Of a DNA stretch of 64,000 nt, positions 51,600-60,588 are shown piece by piece. The notes below the pieces were generated by a model that saw nothing but the letters and a program-made list of their open reading frames with translations, ran no database searches and had not been told where the DNA came from. Source of the stretch: DATDAH01 sp963725155 (GTDB taxonomy: Bacteria; Actinomycetota; Acidimicrobiia; Acidimicrobiales; DATDAH01). The translations under genes were made by a program, and so were the position numbers. The stretch is taken from NCBI GenBank assembly GCA_963725155.1, contig CAVRXU010000008.1, forward strand, positions 124,001 to 188,000, read 5' to 3'. Position 1 is the first letter of the stretch; each line of letters begins with the position of its first letter.

Positions 51600-52985
51600 C
51601 TAGCCCGGGAAGTCGATCGGGTTGGCGATGTCGGCGTAGAGGGCCATCGTCCCGATCGTGACCATGAAGAGCACCACGGCGTAGGCCACGGGCAGCATCC
51701 GGGTCAGGTTGGCCTGGTAGCGCCGGCCGGGGTGGCCGATCTCCCGGATCCGCTCGTAGGTCCCGATGGCCACGTGGCCGCCGTCGAAGGGCAGGAGCGG
51801 GATCAGGTTGAACAGGCCGATGAAGACGTTGAGCACGACCATGATCTGGAAGAGGGCCACCAGGCCGTTGGCGTCGGTGGCCTGGGCCCCCAGCCGGGCG
51901 GCGCCGACGATGGAGATGATCCGGCCGTCCTCGTCGCTGCTCGAGCTGCTCGCCGCCGTGCTGCCGGACGATGCCGGCTCCTCCTCGTCGGTCGGGCTGA
52001 ACACCGCATCGGCGAAGCTGCTGAGCCCGCTCGGCGTGAAGAAGTGGCCGATCGCCGAGACCGAGTCGGCCATGAGCGTTCCCACCTCTTCGACCGAGCC
52101 CCGGGCCGCGGACAGCGCACCAAAGCGCTCACGAGGCTCCTCCGCGGCGAGGCCGATGACCCCCGTGGCCGCCTCGCCGGTGCCAACCGCGCCGATCGGC
52201 AGCGTGGCATCGATGGTCTCGTCGCCCCGCTCGATCACGAGGTCGACCGATGCGCCGGGGTGGTCCCGGATGAACGCGCGGAAGTCGATGTAGTCGTCGA
52301 ACTCGACACCGTCGGCCGAGACGATCCGATCGCCGGACTCGAGCCCGGCGATCGTCGACGGCGTCTCGCCCTCGTCGAGCAGCTGTTGGAACGACTCGCT
52401 GAACTCCTCGTTCGGGTGCTGTTGGGTGATGTCCTCGGGGGTGGAGAGCTCGTCGACCGTCCAGTTGCGGGCGCTGTTCTCGGTGATGGCGCCGAAGGAC
52501 AGCAGGCTGACGAAGGCGAGGACCAGGGCCATGAGGAAGTGCATGGTCGAGCCGGCCACGGCGACAGACATGCGCCGGGGGTAGGACTTCTGGCGGTAGG
52601 TCCGGGACTCGTCGGCCGGGTCGACCTCCTCGAGGCTGTTCATGCCGATGATGCGGACGTAGGCCCCGGCCGGGATGGCCTTGATGCCGTACTCGGTCTC
52701 GCCCCGTTGGAACGACCAGATGCGGGGCCCGAAGCCGATGAAGAACTCGGTGACCTTCATGCCGGCCTTCTTGGCCGTGATGTAGTGGCCCAGCTCGTGC
52801 ATGAAGATCATGACCACGAGCGACACGACGACGGCCAGGATGGGCCAGCCCCCGAACAGGCCGAGGGCGACGAAGGCGCCGGTCAGTCCGACGAGCCCGA
52901 GGACACCGGCGATGTCACCCTCCGGCTCCTGGTCGGCCGCGATCGGCCCATCGGGTGTCGGAGGGATCAGCTCGGTCTCGGACAT
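51600..52985 (-). CDS. rseP: Site-2 protease, M50 family (RseP/Rip1-like)
   Basis: An intramembrane zinc protease of 461 aa that releases membrane-bound regulators. It has HELGH in FMHELGHYITAKKAGMKVTEF, the GFGPRIWSF segment, a PDZ domain (TIAGLESGDRIVSADGVEFDDY) and the second motif FNLIPLLPFDGGH near the C-terminus. Between them lies an unusual Ser/Glu-rich insert (SPTDEEEPASSGSTAASSSS). The ATG at 52985 precedes a 25-residue cytosolic stretch. It follows dxr by 14 bp. Confidence 0.93.
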   Translation of the reverse strand: MSETELIPPTPDGPIAADQEPEGDIAGVLGLVGLTGAFVALGLFGGWPILAVVVSLVVMIFMHELGHYITAKKAGMKVTEFFIGFGPRIWSFQRGETEYGIKAIPAGAYVRIIGMNSLEEVDPADESRTYRQKSYPRRMSVAVAGSTMHFLMALVLAFVSLLSFGAITENSARNWTVDELSTPEDITQQHPNEEFSESFQQLLDEGETPSTIAGLESGDRIVSADGVEFDDYIDFRAFIRDHPGASVDLVIERGDETIDATLPIGAVGTGEAATGVIGLAAEEPRERFGALSAARGSVEEVGTLMADSVSAIGHFFTPSGLSSFADAVFSPTDEEEPASSGSTAASSSSSDEDGRIISIVGAARLGAQATDANGLVALFQIMVVLNVFIGLFNLIPLLPFDGGHVAIGTYERIREIGHPGRRYQANLTRMLPVAYAVVLFMVTIGTMALYADIANPIDFPG

Positions 52986-52999
52986 GCGCTCCGCTTGCT

Positions 53000-54154
53000 C
53001 TAGGGGGTGAGGGCGGTGACGATCTCGCGCGCCACCGTACGGGCCTGACGATCGGCCTCCATCACAACGTCGGCCGATGTCGCTTTCGTTCCATCGTGCC
53101 GGTCGAGCGTGGCCTTGAGCACGTCGCTTATGGCCAGCCAGCCGATGCGACCCTCCAGGAAGGCGTCGACGGCCACCTCGTTGGCGGCGCTGAGCCACGC
53201 CGGGACCGTCTCCCCCGCCCGCCCCGCCTGGTAAGCGAGGCCGAGGCAGGGGAACGCATCCCGGTCGGGGGCCTCGAAGTCCAGCGAGCCGAGGGTGGCC
53301 CAGTCGATGCGCCCGAAGGGGGCCGCCGACCGGTCCGGGTAGGCCAATGCGTACCCGATGGGCAGGCGCATGTCGGGCATCGACAGCTGGGCGATGGTCG
53401 AGCCGTCGGTGTACTCGACCATCGAGTGCACGACCGACTGCGGGTGCACGACCACGTCGATGTCGTCGTAGGCGACGCCGAACAACTCGTGGGCCTCGAT
53501 GACCTCCAGGCCCTTGTTCATCAGCGTGGACGAGTCAATGGTGATCTTCGGGCCCATCGACCAGGTCGGGTGGGCCAGGGCGTCGTCGATGGTGACGTCG
53601 GCCAGCTCGGCTCGGGACCGGCCCCGGAACGGCCCCCCGCTGGCCGTCACGACCAGGCGGGCCACCCGATCGGCGACGTCGTTGGCCCGAAGGCACTGGT
53701 GGATGGCGCCGTGCTCGCTGTCGACGGGGATGAGCTCCGCCCCCGGCGTCGAGCGGACCCGCTGCACCACCGGACCGGCGGCGATGAGCGACTCCTTGTT
53801 GGCCAGGGCCAAGCGACGCCCGGCCTCGAGGGCGGCCAGCGTCACGCCGAGGCCGGCGAAGCCGACGACGCCGTTGACCACCACCTCGGCTTCCCGGGCC
53901 GCGTCGGCCAGGGCCGACTCGCCCACCATCAGCTCGGTCCCCGGCGGCAGGCGGTCGGCGATCTCGGCCGCAGCAACCGGGTCGACCACGGCCACGACCC
54001 TCGGCCGGAACTCCTTGGCCTGGTCGGCCAGGAGGTCGACCGAGCGGCAGGCCCCAAGGGCGACGACCTCGTACCGCCCGGGTTCGGCCCGCACGACGTC
54101 CAGCGTCTGCGTGCCGATGGAACCCGTCGCCCCCAGCACCGCGACCGACGTCAT
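53000..54154 (-). CDS. dxr: 1-deoxy-D-xylulose 5-phosphate reductoisomerase
   Basis: The second MEP-pathway enzyme, 384 aa. It has the NADPH loop VAVLGATGSIGTQTLDV, NKESLIAAG, substrate motif SEHGAIHQCL and PTWSMGPKITIDSSTLMNKGLEVIEAHELF. It lies between cdsA and rseP, the usual order, and is followed by ispG after rseP. Confidence 0.96.
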   Translation of the reverse strand: MTSVAVLGATGSIGTQTLDVVRAEPGRYEVVALGACRSVDLLADQAKEFRPRVVAVVDPVAAAEIADRLPPGTELMVGESALADAAREAEVVVNGVVGFAGLGVTLAALEAGRRLALANKESLIAAGPVVQRVRSTPGAELIPVDSEHGAIHQCLRANDVADRVARLVVTASGGPFRGRSRAELADVTIDDALAHPTWSMGPKITIDSSTLMNKGLEVIEAHELFGVAYDDIDVVVHPQSVVHSMVEYTDGSTIAQLSMPDMRLPIGYALAYPDRSAAPFGRIDWATLGSLDFEAPDRDAFPCLGLAYQAGRAGETVPAWLSAANEVAVDAFLEGRIGWLAISDVLKATLDRHDGTKATSADVVMEADRQARTVAREIVTALTP

Positions 54155-54167
54155 GGGGTCACCGGGC

Positions 54168-55862
54168 TCACGGGACGTTCAGGTAGACCTCGAGCAGCCG
54201 CACGACGTAGTAGGTCGCCGGGAGCACGAAGAGCAGCCCGTCGAAGCGGTCGAGCAGTCCCCCGTGGCCGGGGAGCATGTTGCCCATGTCCTTCACGCCG
54301 AGATCCCGCTTGAGACGGGACACGCACAGGTCGCCCAGCGGCGTCAACACGCCACCCACGATCCCCAGGACGGCTGCGTCCTTGAACTCCCACGGGAACA
54401 CTCCGGGCACGACGGCGAGGATCAGCACCGCGGCCACGAAGGCCACGACGATCCCACCGACGAAGCCCTCGATGGTCTTGTTGGGGCTGGCGGCGGTGAG
54501 CGGGGACCGCCCCATGCGCTGACCGACGAAGAGGCCACCGATGTCTGCCGCCACCGAGACGAGGATGGCGCCGAACAGCATCCCGATGCCGTCGGGGAAC
54601 TTCAGCAGCAGGGCGGCGAAGGACCCGAAGCCGCCGACGTACATGATCCCGAAGACCGTGATCCCGACGTTGGCCACGGCGTGATCGGGCGGGCCCGCGT
54701 CGAACAACCACCAGCAGAGGGTGGTGACCACGACCAGGAAGAGCATGAGGGGTATGGCCCCTTCACCCCGCCAGTAGGCGGCGAGCACGAAGCCCCCGGC
54801 GCCGACCAGGCCGACGGGTACCGCCGGGTGATAGCCCGCTCGGCGGGTGGCGGTGAAGAACTCGGCGGTGGCCAGGACCACCACGACGGTGACCAGCGCG
54901 ACCAGGGCCTTGGCCCCGATGGCGGCACAGACGAAGAGCAGGACGACCAGGCCGACGCCGACGATGACGGCCTGCTGCATGTCGCGACCACCACCCCCTC
55001 CGCCGAGGCCGCCCAAGAAGCCACCCCCGCCCCCGCCGCCGTCGTCAGCGAACTCATCCTCGGGGGGCTCCGGGTACGGGTTGCGGCGCTGGGGTGGGCC
55101 CGCCGGTGACTCGATGGCGGCGGCGGCCACACCCAGGTCGTCGAAGATCATCTCGTCCTCCCCCACGGATTCGACACGGGTCTCCTCGTCGGCGAGGTCG
55201 GAGAAGTCCTCCGGCTCGCCGCTCTCCTCGCCCTGGCCCCGCCAGCGCGGCCCGCCGGAGACACCGGCCACGGCGTCGTCGTCGTCGTCCGTCGCCGGAT
55301 CTCCCCAGTGGGGCAGATCGTCGTCGGGCCCGGGGCCCAGCAGGTCGTCGAGGTCGTCGTCGGTGTCGCCACCCGGGAGATCGACGAGGTCGGCGAACGG
55401 GCCGTCGTTGGCCGACCGTCCGGCCTCGATCTCCAGCTCGGGCTCGTCGTCGGGGGCGGCCCACACCCGGATGTCGTCGAGGTCCTCCGCGCTCGCCGGG
55501 GGGACGACCGGGACGGCCGCGGTGATCGGGAGATCGAGGTCATCCAGGTCCGGGGCGGGGCCCTCCGGTTCGGGCACGGCCCGCACCGGTGGCTCGTCGG
55601 CGGCCTCCGGGACGGGGGTGGGGCCCGGCGGTGTCGGGTCGACCGGCGGCTCGTCGGCGGAGATGATCGGGACGGCACCGAAGCGGTTCGGGTCTTCTGC
55701 TGGTGGTGGCTCGGAGGCGCCGGGAGGCTCGGGCTCCTCGGGAGGCGGTTGCGCCGCCACGGTCGGGTGCTCACCGGTCGCCGGCTGGGCGCCCACGATG
55801 CGGATCCGACCCGACGGTCGCGGGTCGCTCGGTGCGCCCTCGTCCGGACGGTCGTCACTCAT
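54168..55862 (-). CDS. cdsA: Phosphatidate cytidylyltransferase with long acidic N-terminal extension
   Basis: Makes CDP-diacylglycerol, the substrate of PgsA. The C-terminal half (about residues 290-564) has eight or so membrane helices and the family signature: SVAADIGGLFVGQRMGRSPLTAASPNKTIEG and LGDLCVSRLKRDLGVKDMGNMLPGHGGLLDRFDG. The first 280 residues have no match to the family. They are Pro, Asp and Glu-rich with DDDLDDLLGPGPDDDLPH-like stretches and a glycine run (DDGGGGGGGFLGGLGGGGGG), and look disordered. Its start overlaps the frr stop by 8 nt. The extension may bind a partner or anchor the enzyme; that is inference. Confidence 0.92.
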   Translation of the reverse strand: MSDDRPDEGAPSDPRPSGRIRIVGAQPATGEHPTVAAQPPPEEPEPPGASEPPPAEDPNRFGAVPIISADEPPVDPTPPGPTPVPEAADEPPVRAVPEPEGPAPDLDDLDLPITAAVPVVPPASAEDLDDIRVWAAPDDEPELEIEAGRSANDGPFADLVDLPGGDTDDDLDDLLGPGPDDDLPHWGDPATDDDDDAVAGVSGGPRWRGQGEESGEPEDFSDLADEETRVESVGEDEMIFDDLGVAAAAIESPAGPPQRRNPYPEPPEDEFADDGGGGGGGFLGGLGGGGGGRDMQQAVIVGVGLVVLLFVCAAIGAKALVALVTVVVVLATAEFFTATRRAGYHPAVPVGLVGAGGFVLAAYWRGEGAIPLMLFLVVVTTLCWWLFDAGPPDHAVANVGITVFGIMYVGGFGSFAALLLKFPDGIGMLFGAILVSVAADIGGLFVGQRMGRSPLTAASPNKTIEGFVGGIVVAFVAAVLILAVVPGVFPWEFKDAAVLGIVGGVLTPLGDLCVSRLKRDLGVKDMGNMLPGHGGLLDRFDGLLFVLPATYYVVRLLEVYLNVP

Positions 55863-56436
55863 CGAGAAGCTCCTTCTCCTTGTCGGCCAGTGCGCCCGCG
55901 AGGTTGGACTCGTGGGCGTGGATCATGTCGTCCAATTCCTTCTCCGCCCGCTTGAGCTCGTCCTCCCGCAGGTCCCCGCTCTTCTCGAGGCCCTCCAACT
56001 CGTGACGGGCCGCACGACGGAGGTTACGCAGCGCGATCTTGCCCTCTTCGGCCATGCCCCGCACGAGACGCACCAGTTCCTTGCGTCGCTCGACCGTGAG
56101 GGCCGGGAACGCCAGACGCACGACGTGGCCGTCGTTGGTGGGGTTCAGGCCGAGGTCGGAGTCGCGGATCGCCTTCTCGATGCCGTTCACCGAGCCCTGG
56201 TCGAAGGGGGAGATGACGAGGAGCCGGGCCTCGGGCACCGAGAAGTTGGCCAGCTGCTGCAAGGGCACCTCGGCGCCGTAGTAGTCGACCGGCAGCTTCT
56301 CGACCAGGGCGGAGGACGCCCGGCCGGTGCGGACCGTGGAGAACTCGTGGCGGGTGTGCTGCACGGCTTTGTCCATCTTGTCGCCCGCGTCATCGAGGAC
56401 GAGTTCGATCAGATCACCTTCATCACTGTCGGCCAT
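55855..56436 (-). CDS. frr: Ribosome recycling factor
   Basis: A 193-aa factor that splits post-termination ribosomes. It has DKAVQHTRHEFSTVRTGRASSALVEKLPVDYYGAEVPLQQLANFSVPE and LTVERRKELVRLVRGMAEEGKIALRNLRRAA, the family's core. A short acidic N-terminus (ADSDEGDLIELVLDD) is slightly longer than usual. It sits in the conserved order rpsB-tsf-pyrH-frr-cdsA. Confidence 0.96.
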   Translation of the reverse strand: MADSDEGDLIELVLDDAGDKMDKAVQHTRHEFSTVRTGRASSALVEKLPVDYYGAEVPLQQLANFSVPEARLLVISPFDQGSVNGIEKAIRDSDLGLNPTNDGHVVRLAFPALTVERRKELVRLVRGMAEEGKIALRNLRRAARHELEGLEKSGDLREDELKRAEKELDDMIHAHESNLAGALADKEKELLDE

Positions 56437-56463
56437 GCGGAGTGGTCTCCCCCGACTCCCGAG

Positions 56464-57204
56464 TCAGGAAACCAGCGTACCGATGCGCTTGCCTTCGAGG
56501 ATGGACCGAATGTTTCCCGGGCCCAACAGGTCGAAGACGACGATCGGCACGGCGTTGTCCATGCAGAGGGTGATGGCCGTGGAGTCCATGGCCCGGAGGC
56601 CCCGTTCGAGCACCTCCATGTAGCCGACCTCGGGGATGAGGGTGGCGTCTGGGTTGGTCTTGGGGTCGTCGGTGTAGATGCCGTCGACCCCGGAGTGGGT
56701 GCCCCGGAGGATGGCGTCGGCGTCGATCTCGGCCGCCCGCAGGGCGGCCGCGGTGTCCGTGGTGAAGAACGGGTTGCCCGTACCAGCGGCGAAGATGACG
56801 ACCCGGCCCTTCTCGAGGTGGCGGATGGCCCGGCGCCGGATGTACGGCTCGGCGATCTCGGCCATGTCGATGGCCGTCTGCACCCGGGTGGGCTGGCCCA
56901 GGCGTTCGAGGGTGGCCTGCAGGTCGAGGGCGTTGATGACCGTGGCCAGCATGCCCATGTAGTCGCCCTGGGACCGGTCGAGGCCGGCGGCCGCCGCCGT
57001 CTGGCCCCGCCAGATGTTGCCGCCGCCGACGACGATGGCGATCTGGGTGTCCAGGGCCTTCCGGACGGCGATGACCTCGTTGGCGATGAGGTCCACGACC
57101 TCCTGGTCGATGCCGAAGTCCTGGCCGCCGGCGAAGGCCTCACCGGAGAGCTTGAGGATGATCCGTCCCCAGTCCCGCCCGGTGTCGTCCTCGCCGGAGG
57201 ACAT
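56464..57204 (-). CDS. pyrH: UMP kinase
   Basis: A 246-aa amino-acid-kinase-fold enzyme that makes UDP. It has ILKLSGEAFAGG, IVVGGGNIWRG, ATVINALDLQATLE and VVIFAAGTGNPFFTTDTAAALRA. The ATG at 57204 shares bases with the tsf stop (TGATG); a TTG at 57207 would add one residue. Confidence 0.96.
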   Translation of the reverse strand: MSSGEDDTGRDWGRIILKLSGEAFAGGQDFGIDQEVVDLIANEVIAVRKALDTQIAIVVGGGNIWRGQTAAAAGLDRSQGDYMGMLATVINALDLQATLERLGQPTRVQTAIDMAEIAEPYIRRRAIRHLEKGRVVIFAAGTGNPFFTTDTAAALRAAEIDADAILRGTHSGVDGIYTDDPKTNPDATLIPEVGYMEVLERGLRAMDSTAITLCMDNAVPIVVFDLLGPGNIRSILEGKRIGTLVS

Positions 57205-58004
57205 CAAGCCCCGATCACCACCTGAGCGAAGCGCACGACCGTCGCGTCGCCGAGCAGAGCGGCGATGGTCTGGCTCTCGTCCCGGACGAACTTCTGGTCG
57301 AGCAGGACACGGTCGGCGAAGAAGCGACCCTGGAGCTTGCCGTCGACGATCTTCTCGATGGCCTGCTCGGGCTTGCCCTCGTTGCGGGTCTCGGCCTCGA
57401 GGAGCGCCCGCTCCTCGGTGATCTCGGCCTCAGGGACCGCATCACGGGTGAGGTACGGAGGGCGCTTGAAGGCGATGTGCAAGGCCAGGTCGTGGGCCAG
57501 CTCCTGGCTGCCCCCGGCCAGCTCGACGAGCACGGCGTTCACGCCCCGACCCTCCTGGATGTGGAGGTAGGAGTCCATGACGTTCGCCGGCGCCTTCTCG
57601 AAGCGGACGAGCTCGCCCACCTCGATGTTCTCCTTGAGGGTGACCTTCAGATCGTCGACCCGCTCGGCCACGTCGGCCTCGGCCTCGTCATCGCCCTTGG
57701 CCGCCGCGAGGTCGGCCAGGTCTTGGACCAGGTCCGTGAACTGCTCGGACTTGGCGACGAAGTCGGTCTCGCACTTGATCTCGGCGATGGCCATGACCTC
57801 GGAGTCGCCGCCCAAAGCGACGGCCCCCTGGTCGTTGGCCCGGTCCGAGCGCTTGGCGGAGCTGGACAGGCCCTTCTCGCGCAGCCACTTGGCCGCGGCC
57901 TCGAAGTCACCGTCGTTCTCCTGCAGGGCGCGCTTGGCGTCCATCATCCCGGCCCCCGTCTTCTGACGGAGCGCCTGGACGTCCTTGGCGGTGAACTCGG
58001 CCAC
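57204..58004 (-). CDS. tsf: Elongation factor Ts
   Basis: Guanine-nucleotide exchange factor of EF-Tu, 266 aa. The N-terminal UBA motif is VQALRQKTGAGMMDAKRALQENDGD and the exchange core has IKCETDFVAKSEQF. The C-terminal end DRVLLDQKFVRDESQTI is conserved. It begins 2 bp after the rpsB stop. Confidence 0.97.
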   Translation of the reverse strand: MAEFTAKDVQALRQKTGAGMMDAKRALQENDGDFEAAAKWLREKGLSSSAKRSDRANDQGAVALGGDSEVMAIAEIKCETDFVAKSEQFTDLVQDLADLAAAKGDDEAEADVAERVDDLKVTLKENIEVGELVRFEKAPANVMDSYLHIQEGRGVNAVLVELAGGSQELAHDLALHIAFKRPPYLTRDAVPEAEITEERALLEAETRNEGKPEQAIEKIVDGKLQGRFFADRVLLDQKFVRDESQTIAALLGDATVVRFAQVVIGA

Positions 58005-58006
58005 GA

Positions 58007-59050
58007 TCAGCCTTCCTCGGGGGTCTCGGTGGTTGCGGCCTCGGGCGCGTCCTCAGCGACCTCGGCGACGGCGGGCGACTCGGCCTCGGGGGCCGCGGCC
58101 TCCTCGACAGGCGACTCGGCCTCGATGGCCGCGGCCTCCTCGACAGGCGACTCGGCGGCGGGGGCGGGCGCTTCGGGGGCGGGGGCATCGGCTGCGGCAT
58201 CGGCTTCGGCCTTGGCCGCGGCGACCCGCGCCTCGCGCTCGGCGGCCTGGCGGGCCGCCTCGTCGCGGGCCTCGGCCTGCTGGCGGGCGATCTCGGCCTC
58301 CTCCTCGGGGGTGCGCACGGCGGGCGCGGCCGGGGGGCCACCGTCGCCCGGCACCTTCTTGGAGCGGATGTAGCGCCCTTCCTTCACGGCGTCGGCCATG
58401 ATCCGGCACATGAGGCTGCCGGAGCGGATGGCGTCGTCGTTGCCGGGGATCACGTAGTCCACGACGTCGGGGTCACAGTTGGTGTCGACCACGGCGATCA
58501 GCGGGATGCCGAGCTTGTTGGCCTCGGTGACCGCGATGTGCTCCTTCTTCGTGTCCAGCACGAAGACGGCGTCGGGCTTGCGATCGAGGTTCCGGATGCC
58601 GTTGAGGTTGCGCAGCAGCTTGTCCAGCTCCCGCGTGTTCATCAGGGCTTCCTTCTTGGGCATGGCGTCGAACTCGCCGCTGTCCCGCTGGTGCTCCAGG
58701 TCGGCCATCTTCGCAACCCGCTTGGAGATGGTCTCGAAGTTGGTGAGCATGCCGCCCAGCCAGCGCTGGTTGACGTAGGGCATGTTGCAGGACATCGCGT
58801 ACTGCTCGACGGCGTCCGATGCCTGCTTCTTCGTGCCGACGAAGAGCAGGTTCCCGCCGTCGGCGGTCATGTCACGGACGAACTCGTAGGCGACGCGGAC
58901 GCGGTCCAAGGTCTGCTCGAGATCGATGATGTAGATCCCCTGGCGCTCCCCGTGGAGGAAGCGCTTCATCTTGGGGTTCCAGCGCCGGGTCTGATGTCCG
59001 AAGTGGACACCTGCGTCCAGCAGCTGCTTCATCGTGACGACTGGCGCCAT
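58007..59050 (-). CDS. rpsB: 30S ribosomal protein S2 with Ala/Glu-rich tail
   Basis: A 347-aa uS2 protein. The core (residues 1-235) has LLDAGVHFGHQTRRWNPKMKRFL, NMPYVNQRWLGGMLTNF and PDAVFVLDTKKEHIAV. The tail from about 240 on is roughly 110 residues of Ala, Glu and Pro, including a tandem near-repeat of ESPVEEAAA. That makes the protein about 100 residues longer than the common form. The ATG follows a GGGGAGGAAAG site. Confidence 0.96.
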   Translation of the reverse strand: MAPVVTMKQLLDAGVHFGHQTRRWNPKMKRFLHGERQGIYIIDLEQTLDRVRVAYEFVRDMTADGGNLLFVGTKKQASDAVEQYAMSCNMPYVNQRWLGGMLTNFETISKRVAKMADLEHQRDSGEFDAMPKKEALMNTRELDKLLRNLNGIRNLDRKPDAVFVLDTKKEHIAVTEANKLGIPLIAVVDTNCDPDVVDYVIPGNDDAIRSGSLMCRIMADAVKEGRYIRSKKVPGDGGPPAAPAVRTPEEEAEIARQQAEARDEAARQAAEREARVAAAKAEADAAADAPAPEAPAPAAESPVEEAAAIEAESPVEEAAAPEAESPAVAEVAEDAPEAATTETPEEG

Positions 59051-59150
59051 CTGGTTCTTTCCTCCCCGACGGTTCTGACGAAACCCGTGCGCTTGCGCCC
59101 GGAGGCGACCGCGGGATTGGCACGGGTGGATGGTCTGCGGGCCGTGCGGT

Positions 59151-59744
59151 TCACGACCGACGGGCGAGTGTACCGGCGACGCTCCCCGCCCCACCGCCCG
59201 TCAGCCAGGCCCACGCCTCGTTCTGATCCACACCGCGTGTGGCCGGCGACACGGTTCCGGACCCGGAAGCGTGAGGCGACCTCGACCCGACCGGGACCAG
59301 GTGGACGCCGGTCGTCGTGAAGAGGGCGGCCGGGTCCAGGTAGGTCCCGCCGGACCGCACACCGAGGTGGAGCCGTTCCCCCGCCGTCCCCACGGTCTGT
59401 CCGACGACGACCCGGTCACCGACGGTGACCAGCCGCTCCGCCAGGTACCCGTAGCTGGAGCGGAGGCCGTCGGGGTGCAGAACGGTCACGTAGTCGACGC
59501 CGGCGACCGGTCCGGCGAAGACCACCAGCCCGTCGCCGATGGCCCGGACGGCCTGGCCCGGCACGGTGTCGTACTCCAGGCCCCGGTTTCCGGCACCGAA
59601 GGGCCCGTTCGGGAGGCGGAAGCCGTCGACCACCGGGGCGTCCACCGGTGGTCGGTAGATCGCGGTGTCGGCGGCCGCGGACGGGCCAAGGCCCGCGGTC
59701 ATCGCGAGCAGGAGCAGAACCAGGAACGAGCGGGAACGGGACAC
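59151..59744 (-). CDS. M23-like (LytM fold) exported protein with missing metal ligands
   Basis: A 197-aa exported protein with signal peptide SFLVLLLLAMTAGLGPSAAA. The LytM-type barrel is recognisable: YRPPVDAPVVDGFRLP, GDGLVVFAGPVAGVDYVTVLHPDGLRSSYGYL and LVTVGDRVVVGQTVGTAG. The ligand His of HxxxD reads NRGLEYD, the usual Tyr-His-Leu reads GYL, and the HxH pair reads HLG, so it is probably not an active endopeptidase. It may act as a regulator of other hydrolases. The start is a GTG with no strong ribosome site. Confidence 0.75.
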   Translation of the reverse strand: MSRSRSFLVLLLLAMTAGLGPSAAADTAIYRPPVDAPVVDGFRLPNGPFGAGNRGLEYDTVPGQAVRAIGDGLVVFAGPVAGVDYVTVLHPDGLRSSYGYLAERLVTVGDRVVVGQTVGTAGERLHLGVRSGGTYLDPAALFTTTGVHLVPVGSRSPHASGSGTVSPATRGVDQNEAWAWLTGGGAGSVAGTLARRS

Positions 59745-59793
59745 GCGGGGACCCCCGGAGAGACTCTCGACGGGGGAAGCGCCGGGGTGAACG

Positions 59794-60579
59794 CTAGACC
59801 GGTGAGCGCTCCGCCGCCACGACCCGGGACCGCAGGTGGAGGACCGCCTTGGTGTGGATCTGACACACCCGACTCTCGGTCACCCCGAGGACGCCGCCGA
59901 TCTCGGCCAGCGTCAGGCCTTCGTAGTAGTAGAGGGTCAGGACCAGCTTCTCCCGCTCCGGGAGGCGGTTGATCGTCGCCGCCAGGAGCTGGCGGGTCTC
60001 CTCGACCTCGAAACGGCCGACCGGGCCGTCGCCGCTGTCGGCGATCGTGTCACCCAGGGTCACGGCCTCGCCTCGCTCGCCCCCCATGGCCAGGACCTCG
60101 TCGAGGGCAGCCATGCCGACGAAGGAGATCTGGGTGAGGAGCGTCTGGAGCTGGTCCTCGGTCATCTCCAGGGCGTCGGCCAGCTCGAGGTCGGTCGGCG
60201 GGCGGGCGTGCTCGGCCTCGAGCTTGGCGTAGGACCGTTCGAGGGCCCGGGCCTTGGCCCGTACCGATCGGGGCACCCAGTCGATCGAGCGGAGCTCGTC
60301 GAGGATGGCGCCCTTGATCCGGCTGATGGCGTAGGTCTCGAACTTGAAGCCCCGCTCGGGATCGAACTTGTCGATGGCGTCGATGAGGCCGAACATCCCA
60401 TAGCTCACGAGGTCGGCGTGCTCGACGTTCTGGGGCAGGCCCACCGCCACGCGGCCGGCGACGTACTTGACCAGCGGGGAGTAGTGGACGATCAGCTGGT
60501 CCCGGTCGGGCCGCGTGGCGTCGTCGCGGTACCGGGCCCAGAGGTCCTCGATGCCACCACCGCCACCTTGTCGATCCAC
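59794..60579 (-). CDS. whiG: RNA polymerase sigma factor, FliA/WhiG family
   Basis: A 261-aa sigma-28-type factor. Region 2 is HADLVSYGMFGLIDAIDKFDPERGFKFETYAISRIKGAILDELRSIDWVPRSVR, and regions 3 and 4 follow, with TLAEIGGVLGVTESRVCQIHTKAV as the helix-turn-helix. The lack of a flagellar cluster in the window and the order with xerC and dprA match WhiG of actinobacteria, although motility control is possible. The GTG start lies 9 bp after the xerC stop. Confidence 0.88.
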   Translation of the reverse strand: MDRQGGGGGIEDLWARYRDDATRPDRDQLIVHYSPLVKYVAGRVAVGLPQNVEHADLVSYGMFGLIDAIDKFDPERGFKFETYAISRIKGAILDELRSIDWVPRSVRAKARALERSYAKLEAEHARPPTDLELADALEMTEDQLQTLLTQISFVGMAALDEVLAMGGERGEAVTLGDTIADSGDGPVGRFEVEETRQLLAATINRLPEREKLVLTLYYYEGLTLAEIGGVLGVTESRVCQIHTKAVLHLRSRVVAAERSPV

Positions 60580-60588
60580 CGCCCGTCC

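Noticed and set aside
59794..60579. Flagellar sigma factor FliA
   Set aside because: No flagellar genes are in the window, and the xerC/dprA neighbourhood fits WhiG better; FliA function cannot be fully excluded.
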